Assembly: GCA_013397435.1 (NCBI GenBank)
Contig: VZRG01000184.1
Coordinates: forward strand, 745,836-809,835
Direction of reading: 5' to 3'
DNA length: 64,000 bases
Source of the DNA: Erythrocercus mccallii
Lineage: Eukaryota; Chordata; Aves; Passeriformes; Dicruridae
Part shown: one piece after another, positions 23,383-34,170 of the stretch
How the letters are laid out: the number at the start of each line of letters is the position of its first letter
Numbering within the stretch: position 1 is the stretch's first letter
Translations under genes and position numbers: made by a program
The notes under the pieces: model-generated
What the model was told of the DNA's origin: nothing
Seen by the model: the letters and a program-made list of their open reading frames with translations, nothing else
Database searches by the model: none

Positions 23383-26300
23383 GACTGTAATCCTGTAATC
23401 TGAAGATGAATCTAGATCTCAACACCTTCAGAGAGGTGTAAGCAGTATTTAAAAGGAGCACAGGGTCCTTTCTTTCTTTGCATTTGGGAATGAAACAAAT
23501 AGGAAAAGGTACTTGAGGGTCCTCCCCTCGGCCTCCCAACACAAAAAAAGCAAATAAAGAAATAACAGTGGAGGTGAGGAGCAGAGGGAAAACAGGATCT
23601 GTGAATGCCAGGTTGGGTATGGCACAACACAGCATACGGAAGAATGATGAGTGTTTGTGTTTTAAATGTTCCCCTGTGCAATAACTGCTCTCCTGTAGTA
23701 CAAGCAGCACCCTGAAGCCTGGTCCCACCTTTCTATTTCATCATCTACCTGCCAGACAGTGAGAATGCTAGTCTTAAAAATGGGCAGTGTGAATGCACTT
23801 GGCTTGTGCACTGTTTATTTTTTTACCTCACTAGAAATATAAGCTCTAATATAGGTTTCCACCTCTCTTAGTTGCCAAGATCTGAGCTGCAATTCAGCAA
23901 AATGTTTAGCAGACTAGACTGCAACAAAGGACATCCTTAAATTACTGTAAAAATGAGATGAAATTTCTTTCTACTTCCATCTCTATTCTTTGGTTTTGTT
24001 TTTTTTTCTCAACTAGGTGATCAAATTTATTAGTTTTCTCTTCCATATATATGCAGTCTTTGAATGCCTACTTTTGTGCACTTGGAGGCACATAAAAGAA
24101 AGAGCTGCTTTGTTTAGGGCTGCTGATTTTAAATACTTTATAAGAAAACCAGAACTAAAACTACAATTTTTTTGTGATTTTTTTTCTGAAATATATTATG
24201 TCAGAAGATCTGAAACAGGATTTGACATGACTTTATGCATAGTTTTGTTTAAGTTTTGCATCGTTTTCTCCTAATATTTTCTGAAACAAGATTTCTGCGG
24301 TGGTTTTTTTGTTTGTTTTGAGGCAATAATTAATTTCAAAGTTTGTCTGCATTTAATGCTAATTTTTAAAGGGATAAGAAAATTCAATGAAGAGCTAAAA
24401 ATCACCAAAGTGAAAACAAAACAGCCCATTCTGAGTTGAATGAAAGTAGTAAACATTTCTGTTGTTTTGTTATTGTTGTCTTGTAAAAAATGTAGTTTCA
24501 GACTAAACCAAAACAAATGAAAAATTATTTTTTTCTTGAAATAACTGAAAACTGAACTTTTGAAAGCTGTAATTGAAACCACACAAGTAAATTGGAAAGG
24601 GAAAGATTATCTACCCACAAATCCAATAGTCACGGTCAGCCATTGGATGAAAATGAGTGTGATTTATGTGAATTACTTGACCAGTTAAGGTTCTACTGTA
24701 TAAACCTGAACTAGTCCCTGAAAGTTTCTGTTATAGCCAATGACATGACATAAACAGTTTTTTGGAACATGCATGGCATCAGTTCTCTCCTTTTTAGGAC
24801 TGCATGGATCAGAAGTTCCTACTTGTTTTCTTTGGCAATAAAAAGGGACCAGTGGCACTGCTTAAATTTGTACATCTCATGCAAAGTCTAATGGGGTGAA
24901 TTGCACCAACTGTGTTTTTCCAAGGAGACAGAGGTCAGGCCAAATGCTGCTAAATTATATGAAATGGGATGATTTTGCTATTCATCTTGCCTTCTTGCAT
25001 GGATGATCATGAACTCCAGATCCCAAGACAAGAGGCTCCATCATCACTCAGGAATACAGAAGAAAAAATCCCCTTTGCAAGATCAGAGCCAGTTCTACCA
25101 GACATTTTAATGCTAAGTCAGATCAGTCAAGTAATAATTAACTTTAATTGGCACACCCACAACTGCAACATTTATCCAGTGCAGTTGAATGATTTGAAAA
25201 TCATGGGCATTCTTATCTTTAAATGAAGAGAGCAAAGAAAATAAACTTTAAGCAATATTTCTAATATTACCATTGCTATTTTCATATGACTAAGACCAGA
25301 CAGAGTACTCTTGGCAGCACACAATGTTGCATTTCAATGTCTGATCCTTGTAGTCTTAGTAACTATGAGCATTGCTTATCTGCAAAATTACTGTTACTAT
25401 GTGCTATCAAACCAGCTGTCAAGGGCAGATACAGCTCTTGAGGGAACTGGACTTTGGGGAGCCAATAAGCTCTTACCTGGCCCTCAAGCATATGGACAGC
25501 AATCATCTCCCCCATGCTCAAGTGGAGCAGCCTGCACTTTATTTTCACTGGTCTTCTGCTCTTCCCCGTGCTTCAAAAATGATGTGTCTGTTTATAAGGA
25601 ATTAATATCTGAACTGGACTTTAACTGCACTGCTCAATGACATAAACTCCAGAAGCAGTTTTAAACATTGTGTTTAAAGCCAAACCCAAGTACAAGATAG
25701 GCAGCCACTCAATGAATATCTTTGCAGAGGAAGAATAATTTCATTACAGTTTTGAGTGGTGTGACTTGTCTTCACAAAGATCTCCAGTGTCAGCAATTTT
25801 CCACTGGGTGCAAAAGGATGGGACATAAAATACAGTGATAAAATCAAGGAGGAAAATACATACTGGTTGAAGGGAGGAGGGAGAAAAAAAAAAGCAAAGC
25901 AACAAAAGAAATAAATTGAATGGAGAAAAGGAAAAAAGAATGTAAAAATAAATCTTAGTGACTGAAATGGTCATGTTGCTCTATGTTGTATGGAACGGGG
26001 CTGAAAAATCAAAAAGACCACCAAAGAGTATATAGAAGAGAGCAAGTAGTATATGTGCTGAGTGGACTGGGAAGGATCCACTGGCTAATAGCATAGATAA
26101 TCTGCTTTAATGGGGACATATGAGCTGTGGCTGGTTTTTTTTGGAATGCTTTCTTTAGCAGTGCAGGTTCCAAAACTTTTCTTATTAGTGTTGCAATGTG
26201 CTTTGCAGGAAATATCTGAATGTCATTAAGACGTGACTATGATATTGCATTTTTTTATTTTAGGCAGATTATACCTAGCAGTGAGAAATTATTTAAGCAA

Positions 26301-26478
26301 ATAAATTATTTTGTAGGAATATATATCTCAAATAATTTTAAAGCTTTTAAAATGCAGAAAATGGTTATTATTCTAATTTCTTCTCCCTGTGAAAGAACCT
26401 TTTACATTTTATTTTCTTGGCCTTCACCCTTCTCTTCATCTCTCTCTCTGATTCTAATGTCTTCTGGTTATCTCTAAG

Positions 26479-26609
26479 GCTTCCACAAAAGGAAGCAGAA
26501 ATGTGAGAAGCGAGTGGATAAGACTGAAGAAGACAGAGCTGTGGTGAGAAAAAAGAACTTTGAGGAATCAGGGAAAGTGGACTGTGCTGCTGAAGACATA
26601 GATGAATGA
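26479..26609 (+). CDS. weak candidate terminal exon, unidentified
   Basis: A very long pyrimidine tract (about 26395-26470) ends in 'ttatctctaag' and is followed, in phase 1, by 42 open codons and a TGA at 26607-26609. The peptide is charged (FHKRKQKCEKRVDKTEEDRA near the start, AAEDIDE at the end). The caution is serious: the DNA is strongly purine-rich, and such tracts give lysine- and glutamate-rich open frames by chance. No upstream exon was found. The opposite strand is also open across the same bases. Confidence 0.12.
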
Positions 26610-27554
26610 GTAGCTGTTCTGTATTGATTCAGGTTAGAGGAGAAAGGGTCTGATGTGCTGTTGTTATTCAAATGCACAGGCTCTTGGACCACATATGATG
26701 AGAAGACATAAAGGGACTGTCTGCCAGTGCCAGAGAAGAAATCTGACCCAAACACTTCTCATTCATTTTTAATTAATATGTCTTTTCTAGTGCTCGTTAG
26801 AAATACCTTGCACACAAACTGTGAAAAAAACAGAAAAAAAAGTTTTCTTTCTCCTAAGGATAGAAATTAATCTTTTCATGACAATCTTTGAGATGCAAAA
26901 TGAACAACAACACATTTTGGCAAGAGCTGACAGATACAGCATAAAAGTACTTTCCACTGTGGAAAAGCAAAAACATTCAACTTTTGTGATCAGGGGTTTG
27001 CACAATGAACTGACAAGGAGAATTCAGGAGTACAAAAGGAGACAAAAACATCCTGTATGCTACTGGAGCAACAAATGGCATATTTTATCTACCTCTTTCA
27101 AAGCAGGAGAATGTTATCAGAAATATTCACTTCTTACATGAAAATTTATGGTGTTTCTTTCAAATTCAGGGAACCAATCTGTGTTTCCTGGCACAAGGAA
27201 ATCAGTTTTGTCTGCTCTTGAACATAGGCCAGTCTGTGCATTTTCTTTAGAAAGCAAATATATAGGAAAACATGGATCTAAATAATATCCTTTATGTCTG
27301 TTGGCATAACACAAAACACTTTATGTACCAGACTTTACTTCTTTGTTTGAAGTTAACTAGCAATATAAAACTTTCAAAAGTTGGCTTTGCAGATCTTCCT
27401 TTAGACTTCTGGGGAGATGTCTTCAAATTGACATGTTTTAGCTTGTGCTTTGCTTAGATTTGTACATTCTTGGTATGTGTGTACACCCTTGTGCTATACA
27501 GGGACATACAGTGCTTGATTATGAATGCTCACTAGGAGACCTGCTTAAGACACG

Positions 27555-27800
27555 TATTCTAGAGGCAGCAGAGACCAAGGCTTGAGTATTTGCCCAGATG
27601 TCAGGTGCTGCTGAATTTTAATCCTGGGTCTGGCATGGATTTGCTGTGTAGCCTGTGGCAAATCACATAATCTCCCTGCATCAGAGTCCCCACCTGTGAA
27701 GTGGGGATAATAACACTGACAATTTCCTACCTCACAGGCTGTTTTGAGGATTAATGGATGTCTGAGAAGTGCTTTATATACTGGAAGTCCTTGGCTTATG
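27555..27800 (+). mobile_element. ancient MIR/CORE-type SINE
   Basis: A tRNA-derived SINE of the MIR (CORE-SINE) family. In order the sequence shows 'aatcctgggtctggcatgga', 'ttgctgtgtagcctgtggca', 'aatcacataatctccctgca', 'cacctgtgaagtggggataa', 'cctacctcacaggctgtttt' and 'gaggattaatgg', then 'agtgctttatatactggaag'. These match, with substitutions, the family's ordered core: the ctgtgtgacc(t)tgggcaa-type block, the (a)aatggggataataa block, and the cctacctcacag...gaggatta block before the LINE-type tail. The tRNA-like head, roughly the first 60-70 bp, is too diverged for its A and B boxes to be certain. Boundaries are approximate. The family is established in amniotes and long inactive in birds. 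Confidence 0.88.
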
Positions 27801-30800
27801 GGGAGGTATTTTGACTGTGTCTGAATGAAAATTTGGATCATTGTTTTGGACTTTTCAGCAAGAATGAAAGAAAAATTTATAGAAAATAGCCGCACCATCG
27901 TAACAACTCCTTTGGCACAAAAACCATTGCTGTGTCTAGGTCTTCTCATGCATGAAGTTGCTTTACACAAGTTCTACTGTTGGCATCAGCAAGTGGCCTC
28001 ACTTAAGAAAGCAATTGGAGGATTAATTCTTTACCTGGAAATTCTCACACCAGGCACATAGAGTCTGAATAAGAACTTGAGAAACTGGTGAATCATCCAG
28101 TTTAGTTTTCTGCATACTAAATTCTTCCTTTCTTGCTGCAGTTACCCCTCTATTGTGTGTTGGTGTAAGCTAGGCCTGTGATAATCTCTGAGAAAGGACA
28201 CAGTCTTTGAGAAGGTACAGTCCTGACACACTGGCAGGGTTAGGAGAAGAAAAGGGAGCAAGAGTGCCAGAAGGCATACTTTGGCTCAGGTAAGGATGAA
28301 ATGCATTCAGCTGCCATGGCTACCCAGACAGCAGTGCCAGTGATGTGGAAGGTGCTCCCCTCTGCCTCAGCATGCCTGCTCTCACCCCCAGAGTAACACT
28401 GCCTCCTCCGTGAACCACTGAGGAGAAAAACAACTGTGGAAAACGGGGGGGGGTATTTTCAAACTCGAACTTGCTGCTGTGGGGGTAGTGTGCTGATACC
28501 TGGAAAGATGCGGTTGAAGGCGGGGGTGGAACCCCTTCCACTGGTGTTTCTGCTCAAGTTCCTGTATTGTAAAATTAGGACTTCAGCCTGAGTGACAGTG
28601 GTAGAATCTAGTCCCTTTCATGGAAAAAGAGAGGCTGTGATTCTCCATTACCTGCAACCTTGCATAGTCACTATCAACCCTGCAGAGTAGGAGTAAAATA
28701 CTATCAGTCTGATTGGTGTCTCCACTTTTAACTCACTTTGCATAGTCTGAAATGACTATGAAGGAAGATGTAAAAGGTTGGAATTATTGGTAGTAAAATC
28801 ATAAAATGCCCATGTCTTTTTTTTTCTCATTGTAGCTATGGACTGAAAAATCAAACAAAACTCCCGTAGCACATAAAGTCTGGTCTCATGAAGGCTCACA
28901 TTACTGCACACATCCTAAAGCTGCCTGTAACTGATTGCTGTTGAGAAAAGACAAAAATATGTGGTCTTTTACTTTGAAGAGTACTTTTCACTAAGACAAA
29001 GGGGAGGTTGGCAATATAATGGCTAACAAGATTTTAAACAACAGCTGACTAGAAATGGCCAGGGAAAAATATGTTAGCTGGCAATGACCAAACCTCAGAA
29101 GACTTTTGAGTTCACAGTAATTAATCAAAACCTTTTTGGAGATGTCAAAGTGTTTCTAGATTCATTCATTTAAAAACACTGAAATCTTCTTTGCTCATGT
29201 GACACTTAATAATCAATATATGTTGTGTAATGCATTTATTATGCATATTTCATTTTCCTAAGCCAAACAAGACTGGTAAGATATCCCTCCAAAAAGGAAG
29301 TTGGCTGGCACAGCAATTGTAGATTAAACTGTTTTGTGATGTTTCCAAATCAAATCTCTCCATGGTCATTCAGTTTTGAATTAAAAAATATTTATTCCAA
29401 TTACTTTTCTAACAATATAAACTAATTTTTCAATAATAAACCTACTTTTCTTTCCACATCCCCCAGTCCAAACCTGGGAGATACTTTCCAATAAAAAATA
29501 AATTCAGTTAGGATATTGTTAAAGTCTTCATGTTACCTTCAGGCTTGAAGAATAAATGCACATTTTACTCTGAGAAAGTTCTTGAGAGTGGAATATGTTT
29601 ATCAAAGTTTGTGATCAGTGAATATTTCTTTTTCAACAAGCTACATCAACAATACTTCTGGGCACAGATGAGCTCTGGAGAAACTGAAAGGTAGCTAAAA
29701 GGTAGCAGAAATAAAATCCTACTTATTCCAGCATTACACGTCAGATTTCATGGTGTTTCAGGATATTTCATACACATTTTATCTAGTGCTTTTAGCACAA
29801 AATTCAAAACAATGAGAAATCATTGCTGGAATCCTCTTAGAGTTCTCAAGTAAAAAAATAGTGCTGCTTGAAGGAGTGTGCCACATAACCAACCCAGGGA
29901 ACACTAACCTATTGGGAAGTTTGTGAAGAAATAGGAAAACTTGATGAGCTCAAAATTGTGGAAGCCATGAGAGAGAAGCCATGAGAGCCATGTTCAGAGA
30001 AGTCTTTCCCTCACTGTCTCTTCCTTGGTGGAGAGAACATGATTCCATAGGCAGATGGAAAAACTCGAGCTAACCCTCAGTCCTCAGAGTGTAAGAACCT
30101 CTGGAATTCAAGAACACAACTGCTGAGAAGGTCTTTTCTCACTATTTCCCCCCACCACATCCATACAGACATTCACTCCCAATTATACAGGACAGTTTTT
30201 CAACTGAACTTGAGCTTTTGCTTAGTGGTAGAAAAGTCTTAAATAAAAAGAAAAATCAAGAGAAATCCTATCAGAAGCAGATCAGCATCAAAAAAAAATT
30301 AAACCTACAAATTATTTGCCACTTCAAACATCTGGTGCTTGGCAATGTTTGGATGACCTGCTGAGAGAAAAAGCAGAGAGTTGTGTTCTTATTTGAAAAC
30401 CAGCCTTGAAATCAGGAGGCAGCTAGCTCTCAAAACACAAAACCTTCCTTTTTCCTCCCTTGACTTCTGCCTGCTTGTTTGTCTCTCTGTCTTTCTCAGG
30501 AAAGGCAGATAGTGATGACTTGGATCTGGGTGTAAATGCCCTGTTAAAACTCATGGACAGTAACACATCTCCAGAGTTTTGTCTGCCTCAGCTGTAGCAC
30601 ACGGCCAGACAACATTTCATTCCTGCTGTCCTCTCTTGCTTGACCTTCTCCTTGCTTCAAACACAGTAAATCAGGTTTGAAGACAGGAAAGAAAAGTAAG
30701 CCTTAGTACAGAAGTTGAAGGCACTGAAAATTTGGTGCTACTACCCTTCTGCTCCAGACTGTGGCAGGGAAATGCAGAAGACCAAGCTCCTACTTTGTCC

Positions 30801-32655
30801 ATGTAGACCACTGGGCAGAAATCTAGTCATTCCATTCCCACATGCTCCACTCAGCCTGTTTCCTCCAGCTCCTTTCCCTTCTTGTACCCCTCCCTGAGGG
30901 ACATATCAGCAGCCTGGCTGAGGGGTGGCTTTGTAAGCAGTTGTGTCAGCATGACTGAGGTCGTAGCAAGCTGCTGCTGGGAGGACGGAAGTAAGATGTG
31001 AGGGAGAGCAGGACACTCACAAACGTGTTTTGCAGCCAAAAAATATAGATGGAGGACCACACCCTGAGGCGCTTCAGCATCCCTGGGCACCTCAGCAGGA
31101 TGATGCAAAGATCCTGCATGCTGAGCAGAAATCCACCAAGAGCTGAGGGTCAATAGGGAGCAGTAGTGATGATGAGATTCCAGAGGAGCCTGCACTGCAA
31201 AGCAGCAGGTTTTCTAGGAAAGCACCCTGTTCACCTGCAGCCTAACTGATATCCTGTGAAATAGCCAGAGAAGGCAGTCTTCAAAACACAGCCCTGAGGA
31301 GAAAAATTATTGCCACCCTTTATGTCTCTTAGTGTTAAGGCAAGAGGGAGAGGCAAAGCCTGGCAAGAAGGAGGTGGAACTCCTGTGCTGTCCTCAGCCT
31401 TGAGGAAGGATGGAGGCTGCAGTCCATCTGGCTATCAGGCCATTGCTGGAGCAGAGGCAGTCCTGGTGAAGGTGCACAGCCTCATAAAGTGGCTTGCGCA
31501 GTTCATTTGTTGGAAAGAAAATATTTGGAGAGCAGTCTGCAACCTTGTGGTGTCTGCAACCAGCTGTGGTGTCTCATGTTCCAGTCCTTTCACAAGCTGT
31601 ATTTGAACTATTCTTAGATATGGGCTCTAGGCTGATTTTGCTGTCCGTATTGCAAACCCAACATTAGGCTAGAGTGTACTTCCTTAAATTCATTTCCATT
31701 CATTTCATTTCCATTCAAATAAGAAATGAAAAGTTGCAGGAGAGTTTGGCAGGGCCAGAACCAAGTTTTACAGAAAGTTTCAGGACAGCTGTTTTCCTCA
31801 CATACACAGTGTTTGGGTTGTTGTTTTGCTGTGGTTATTGGTGGTATCACTCCAGTGACTTCAGTGGAAGGATTCCTGGGATGAATCTGGCCCACTGAAT
31901 TAATCCTAATGAAGCACAGAAGAAACTACCAGCTTAAGGGGGAGTCATTAGTCTCCTTATGAAAGAGTTGACAACCTTTGAAGGATTTCAGGAACACACC
32001 CTTTTATTGCCTGTTTGTTTTCTACTCCATAAAGCTTCTTTTCATTGTTATTTCTTTTCTCTCCCTGTTTTGTGTTGCCCACTGCAGCCCAGCTACAACC
32101 AGAAAGCATAATGGTTTGGGTTGTGGTGGCAGTATCCCAAATCTTCTCACTTCCCTCTTAAAAGCTGCCACTTCCGGTGGCAACTGATTTTGTTAAGCTG
32201 CTGTCTGACATGAGAGAAATGAATGTTAGTGACAAAACAAGGGGGACTTATTTTCCTTTATTGACAGGACTGCCAGAATAGCTGCAGGAAGGTACAAAAG
32301 CAATGGGGATGCATTTGACTTCTCTGCCTCTAATAGGGATCTAACCAGGAGTGCATAAAAGCTGTCAAGGGAAACTCCAAGGGAAACTCACTCACCAGAT
32401 ACCATCACACCTCTGACTGCAGTCTGCATTTGGTTAGAGGGGAAAGAAGGAGGAAGATGTATCTGAAGAGACTCCCAAGACCCTGGGAGCACATTATAGA
32501 GCATTTTGTGAGCTGTCAGAGATGTACCTATCCTCAGGTTGCAGGGCACCCCATGCAGTTGCCAAGCAAGGCTAGGAAGACTAGATCTGAACAAGCAGAT
32601 CTAGTGGCTTTGCAGGTGGAATTGCACTGTGGGTCTACAGTGAACTATCTTCCAG
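27801..32655. other. unannotated DNA, no supported gene
   Basis: No gene recognised. A run of nine G occurs at 28445-28453. A 14-bp tandem doublet (gaagccatgagaga) lies at 29961-29988. Interleaved atttccattc units lie at about 31687-31717. Around 32396-32423 the minus strand has an exon-like 28-bp piece with a strong acceptor and a GTGAGT donor but no coding evidence. Confidence 0.5.
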
Positions 32656-32661
32656 TATAAA
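32656..32661 (+). promoter_or_regulatory. TATAAA-like element, speculative
   Basis: TATAAA lies 250 bp before the candidate start codon at 32906. ATG triplets occur between them, so it fits poorly as the promoter of that frame unless there is an unseen 5' intron. Such hexamers are common by chance in AT-rich DNA. Confidence 0.1.
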
Positions 32662-32905
32662 CAGACAGCTGCTGCAATGCACAGCCAAGCAGTAACTGTG
32701 GGAAGACTGGACAGAGCTGAGAGACTCAGAGAAGAACCTATGTTTACACAGAGCCTCATACTCAAGAAACGTGTCTTCCTTCTTCCTTCCAACATGTACG
32801 ACAAAGCGTTTGTTCATTCTTATTATCCCAGGCAGGCTTTGAAGCAGAGAAGCGCCCGAGGACTTTGTTCCAGGGAGGAGTGTTTAGATGCAATCTGAAA
32901 GAGCC

Positions 32906-33105
32906 ATGGAGAGCAGCCCAAGTTCTATCATCAAGGTGGAACTTGTCCAGAGCCCCTTTGGAGCTGGCTACACCCTATTACGCTACAGCGACTGCCAGGT
33001 ACCTATCTACCCTTCTGCGGTGTGGGTCCTGATACTATTATTAGTAATGGCATCCCAGCAGCTTCAGTGTGAAAAGCTCCAGTTAGAGGTGGGGGCCTTG
33101 ATGAG
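32906..33105 (+). CDS. candidate first coding exon, unidentified small protein
   Basis: ATG at 32906 sits in a near-ideal Kozak context (gagccATGg). The frame begins MESSPSSIIKVELVQSPFGA and offers two donors. The first, CAG|gtacct after 32998, is phase 0 after 31 codons. The second, ATGAG|GTGAGT after 33105, is a stronger consensus in phase 2 and adds a hydrophobic run, AVWVLILLLVMA, followed by a polar segment, EKLQLEV. With the second donor the protein would resemble the N-terminal half of a type II single-pass membrane protein: a short cytosolic part, a membrane segment, then the start of a stalk. With the first donor the phase fits the exon at 51007. I recognise no family. Real exon or chance open frame cannot be settled from sequence alone. 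Confidence 0.28.
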
Positions 33106-33754
33106 GTGAGTCACTAGACAAACACTTATTAAAAAGCCAGGCCCTGCTTTCAATCTGGTTTAGTCCTTGCTAATTCTAGATCGCTCAGAGACACCACCTA
33201 TTCCCTGTGATAGCCCTACTAGCTGGTTTAGCTGGCTTTGCTCTTCTTCTGGCCCAGATATTTAAGTACACTTAGACACCTAACTGCCCTTGACATCAGA
33301 TAGGTTCCTAAATAACTTTAAGAGTCTGCCCATTTGTGCGTGTTAGGTTGCAAAAACATGTTACTCAAAATCTGAAGTTGAAAAACATCACTCAAAAATT
33401 CTCCATCTGGTAAAACCCAGCAGTCTGTTGCAGTGACAGCAAATGAACTGACTGCAGGAGTTTGTTTTTCCTCATCACTGCAGGATTTTTTAAAGCTTCA
33501 TAAGCAGAGTAATGAAACACTTTCCTTCAGAGATCTTATATTTGATAGAAGATGCAATTAATTAGGAAAAAAATCCCTGTGAGAAAGGTGTGAATGCATG
33601 TCTTGTGCTACATGAGAGCTAAACACAGCTGAGCATCTAGCAAAAAGTTTGTTTCTGGAGTTTTACATGCTATAGATAGACATGTAGATAGACAAGATAT
33701 TGTAAAAGCTCAAACAGCACACTTTTGCTGCTGCTAAAGACATGTCTCTGCAGA

Positions 33755-34170
33755 AGCAGGGACTGCAGCATCTCTCCAATGACAAAAGGCTGAGAGTTCT
33801 GTGGCTGCTCAGCCTGAGAAAAAAAAGGTTCAGTTGGATCTTACCAATGTGTACAAATGTTTGAAGGGGATATGCATAGAAGAAGGGGAAAGGCTCTTTT
33901 CCATGGTGCTCAGAGACAGCGCCAGAGGCAACAGGCACAAACTGAAACACAGGAAGATCTGTCTGAAAATTAGGAAACACTGTTACTGTGAGAGTGACTG
34001 ACCACTGGGACAGATTGCTCAGAGATGTAGAGACACAGTCTTTGTAGATATTCAAATGCTATCTGGAAATGGTTGTGGACAACCTGCTCTTGGTAACCAT
34101 GCTTGAACAAGGAGTAGGACCAAATGACCTTCAGAGATCTCTTCCAACCTCAACCATTCTTGGATTCAGA
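33755..34170 (+). mobile_element. CR1 LINE, 3'-end fragment (diverged)
   Basis: A 5'-truncated CR1 copy. Seen in order: 'gcatctctccaatgacaaaa' with 'ggctgagagttctg', 'ctgctcagcctgagaaaa', 'gtgctcagagacagcgccag', 'aggcaacaggcacaaactga', 'attgctcagagatgtagaga', 'gacctgctcttgg'-like text, and 'gatctcttccaacctcaacc' with 'attcttggattca'. It belongs to a different CR1 subfamily from the copy at 2845: it has the 'gcaacaggcacaaactgaa' type of 3' UTR. Its tail octamers are eroded. Open frames on both strands here are noise. Confidence 0.9.

Larger units (their letters stand above)
15202..27554. other. unannotated DNA, no supported gene
   Basis: A long gene-poor stretch. A GC-richer patch at about 16550-17110 has overlapping open frames on both strands but no recognisable protein. 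A 20-bp palindrome lies at 18171-18190 and a spaced doublet at 23318-23382. A pyrimidine-rich to purine-rich strand switch lies at about 26370-26580. No CR1 or LTR element was recognised. Confidence 0.5.

Noticed and set aside
32396..32423. 28-bp minus-strand exon-like piece with strong acceptor and GTGAGT donor
   Set aside because: Too short to judge; the pyrimidine tract is part of a local purine/pyrimidine-rich block, and coding cannot be assessed.
33663..34055. 130-codon minus-strand open frame
   Set aside because: It lies largely on the antisense strand of a CR1 fragment.
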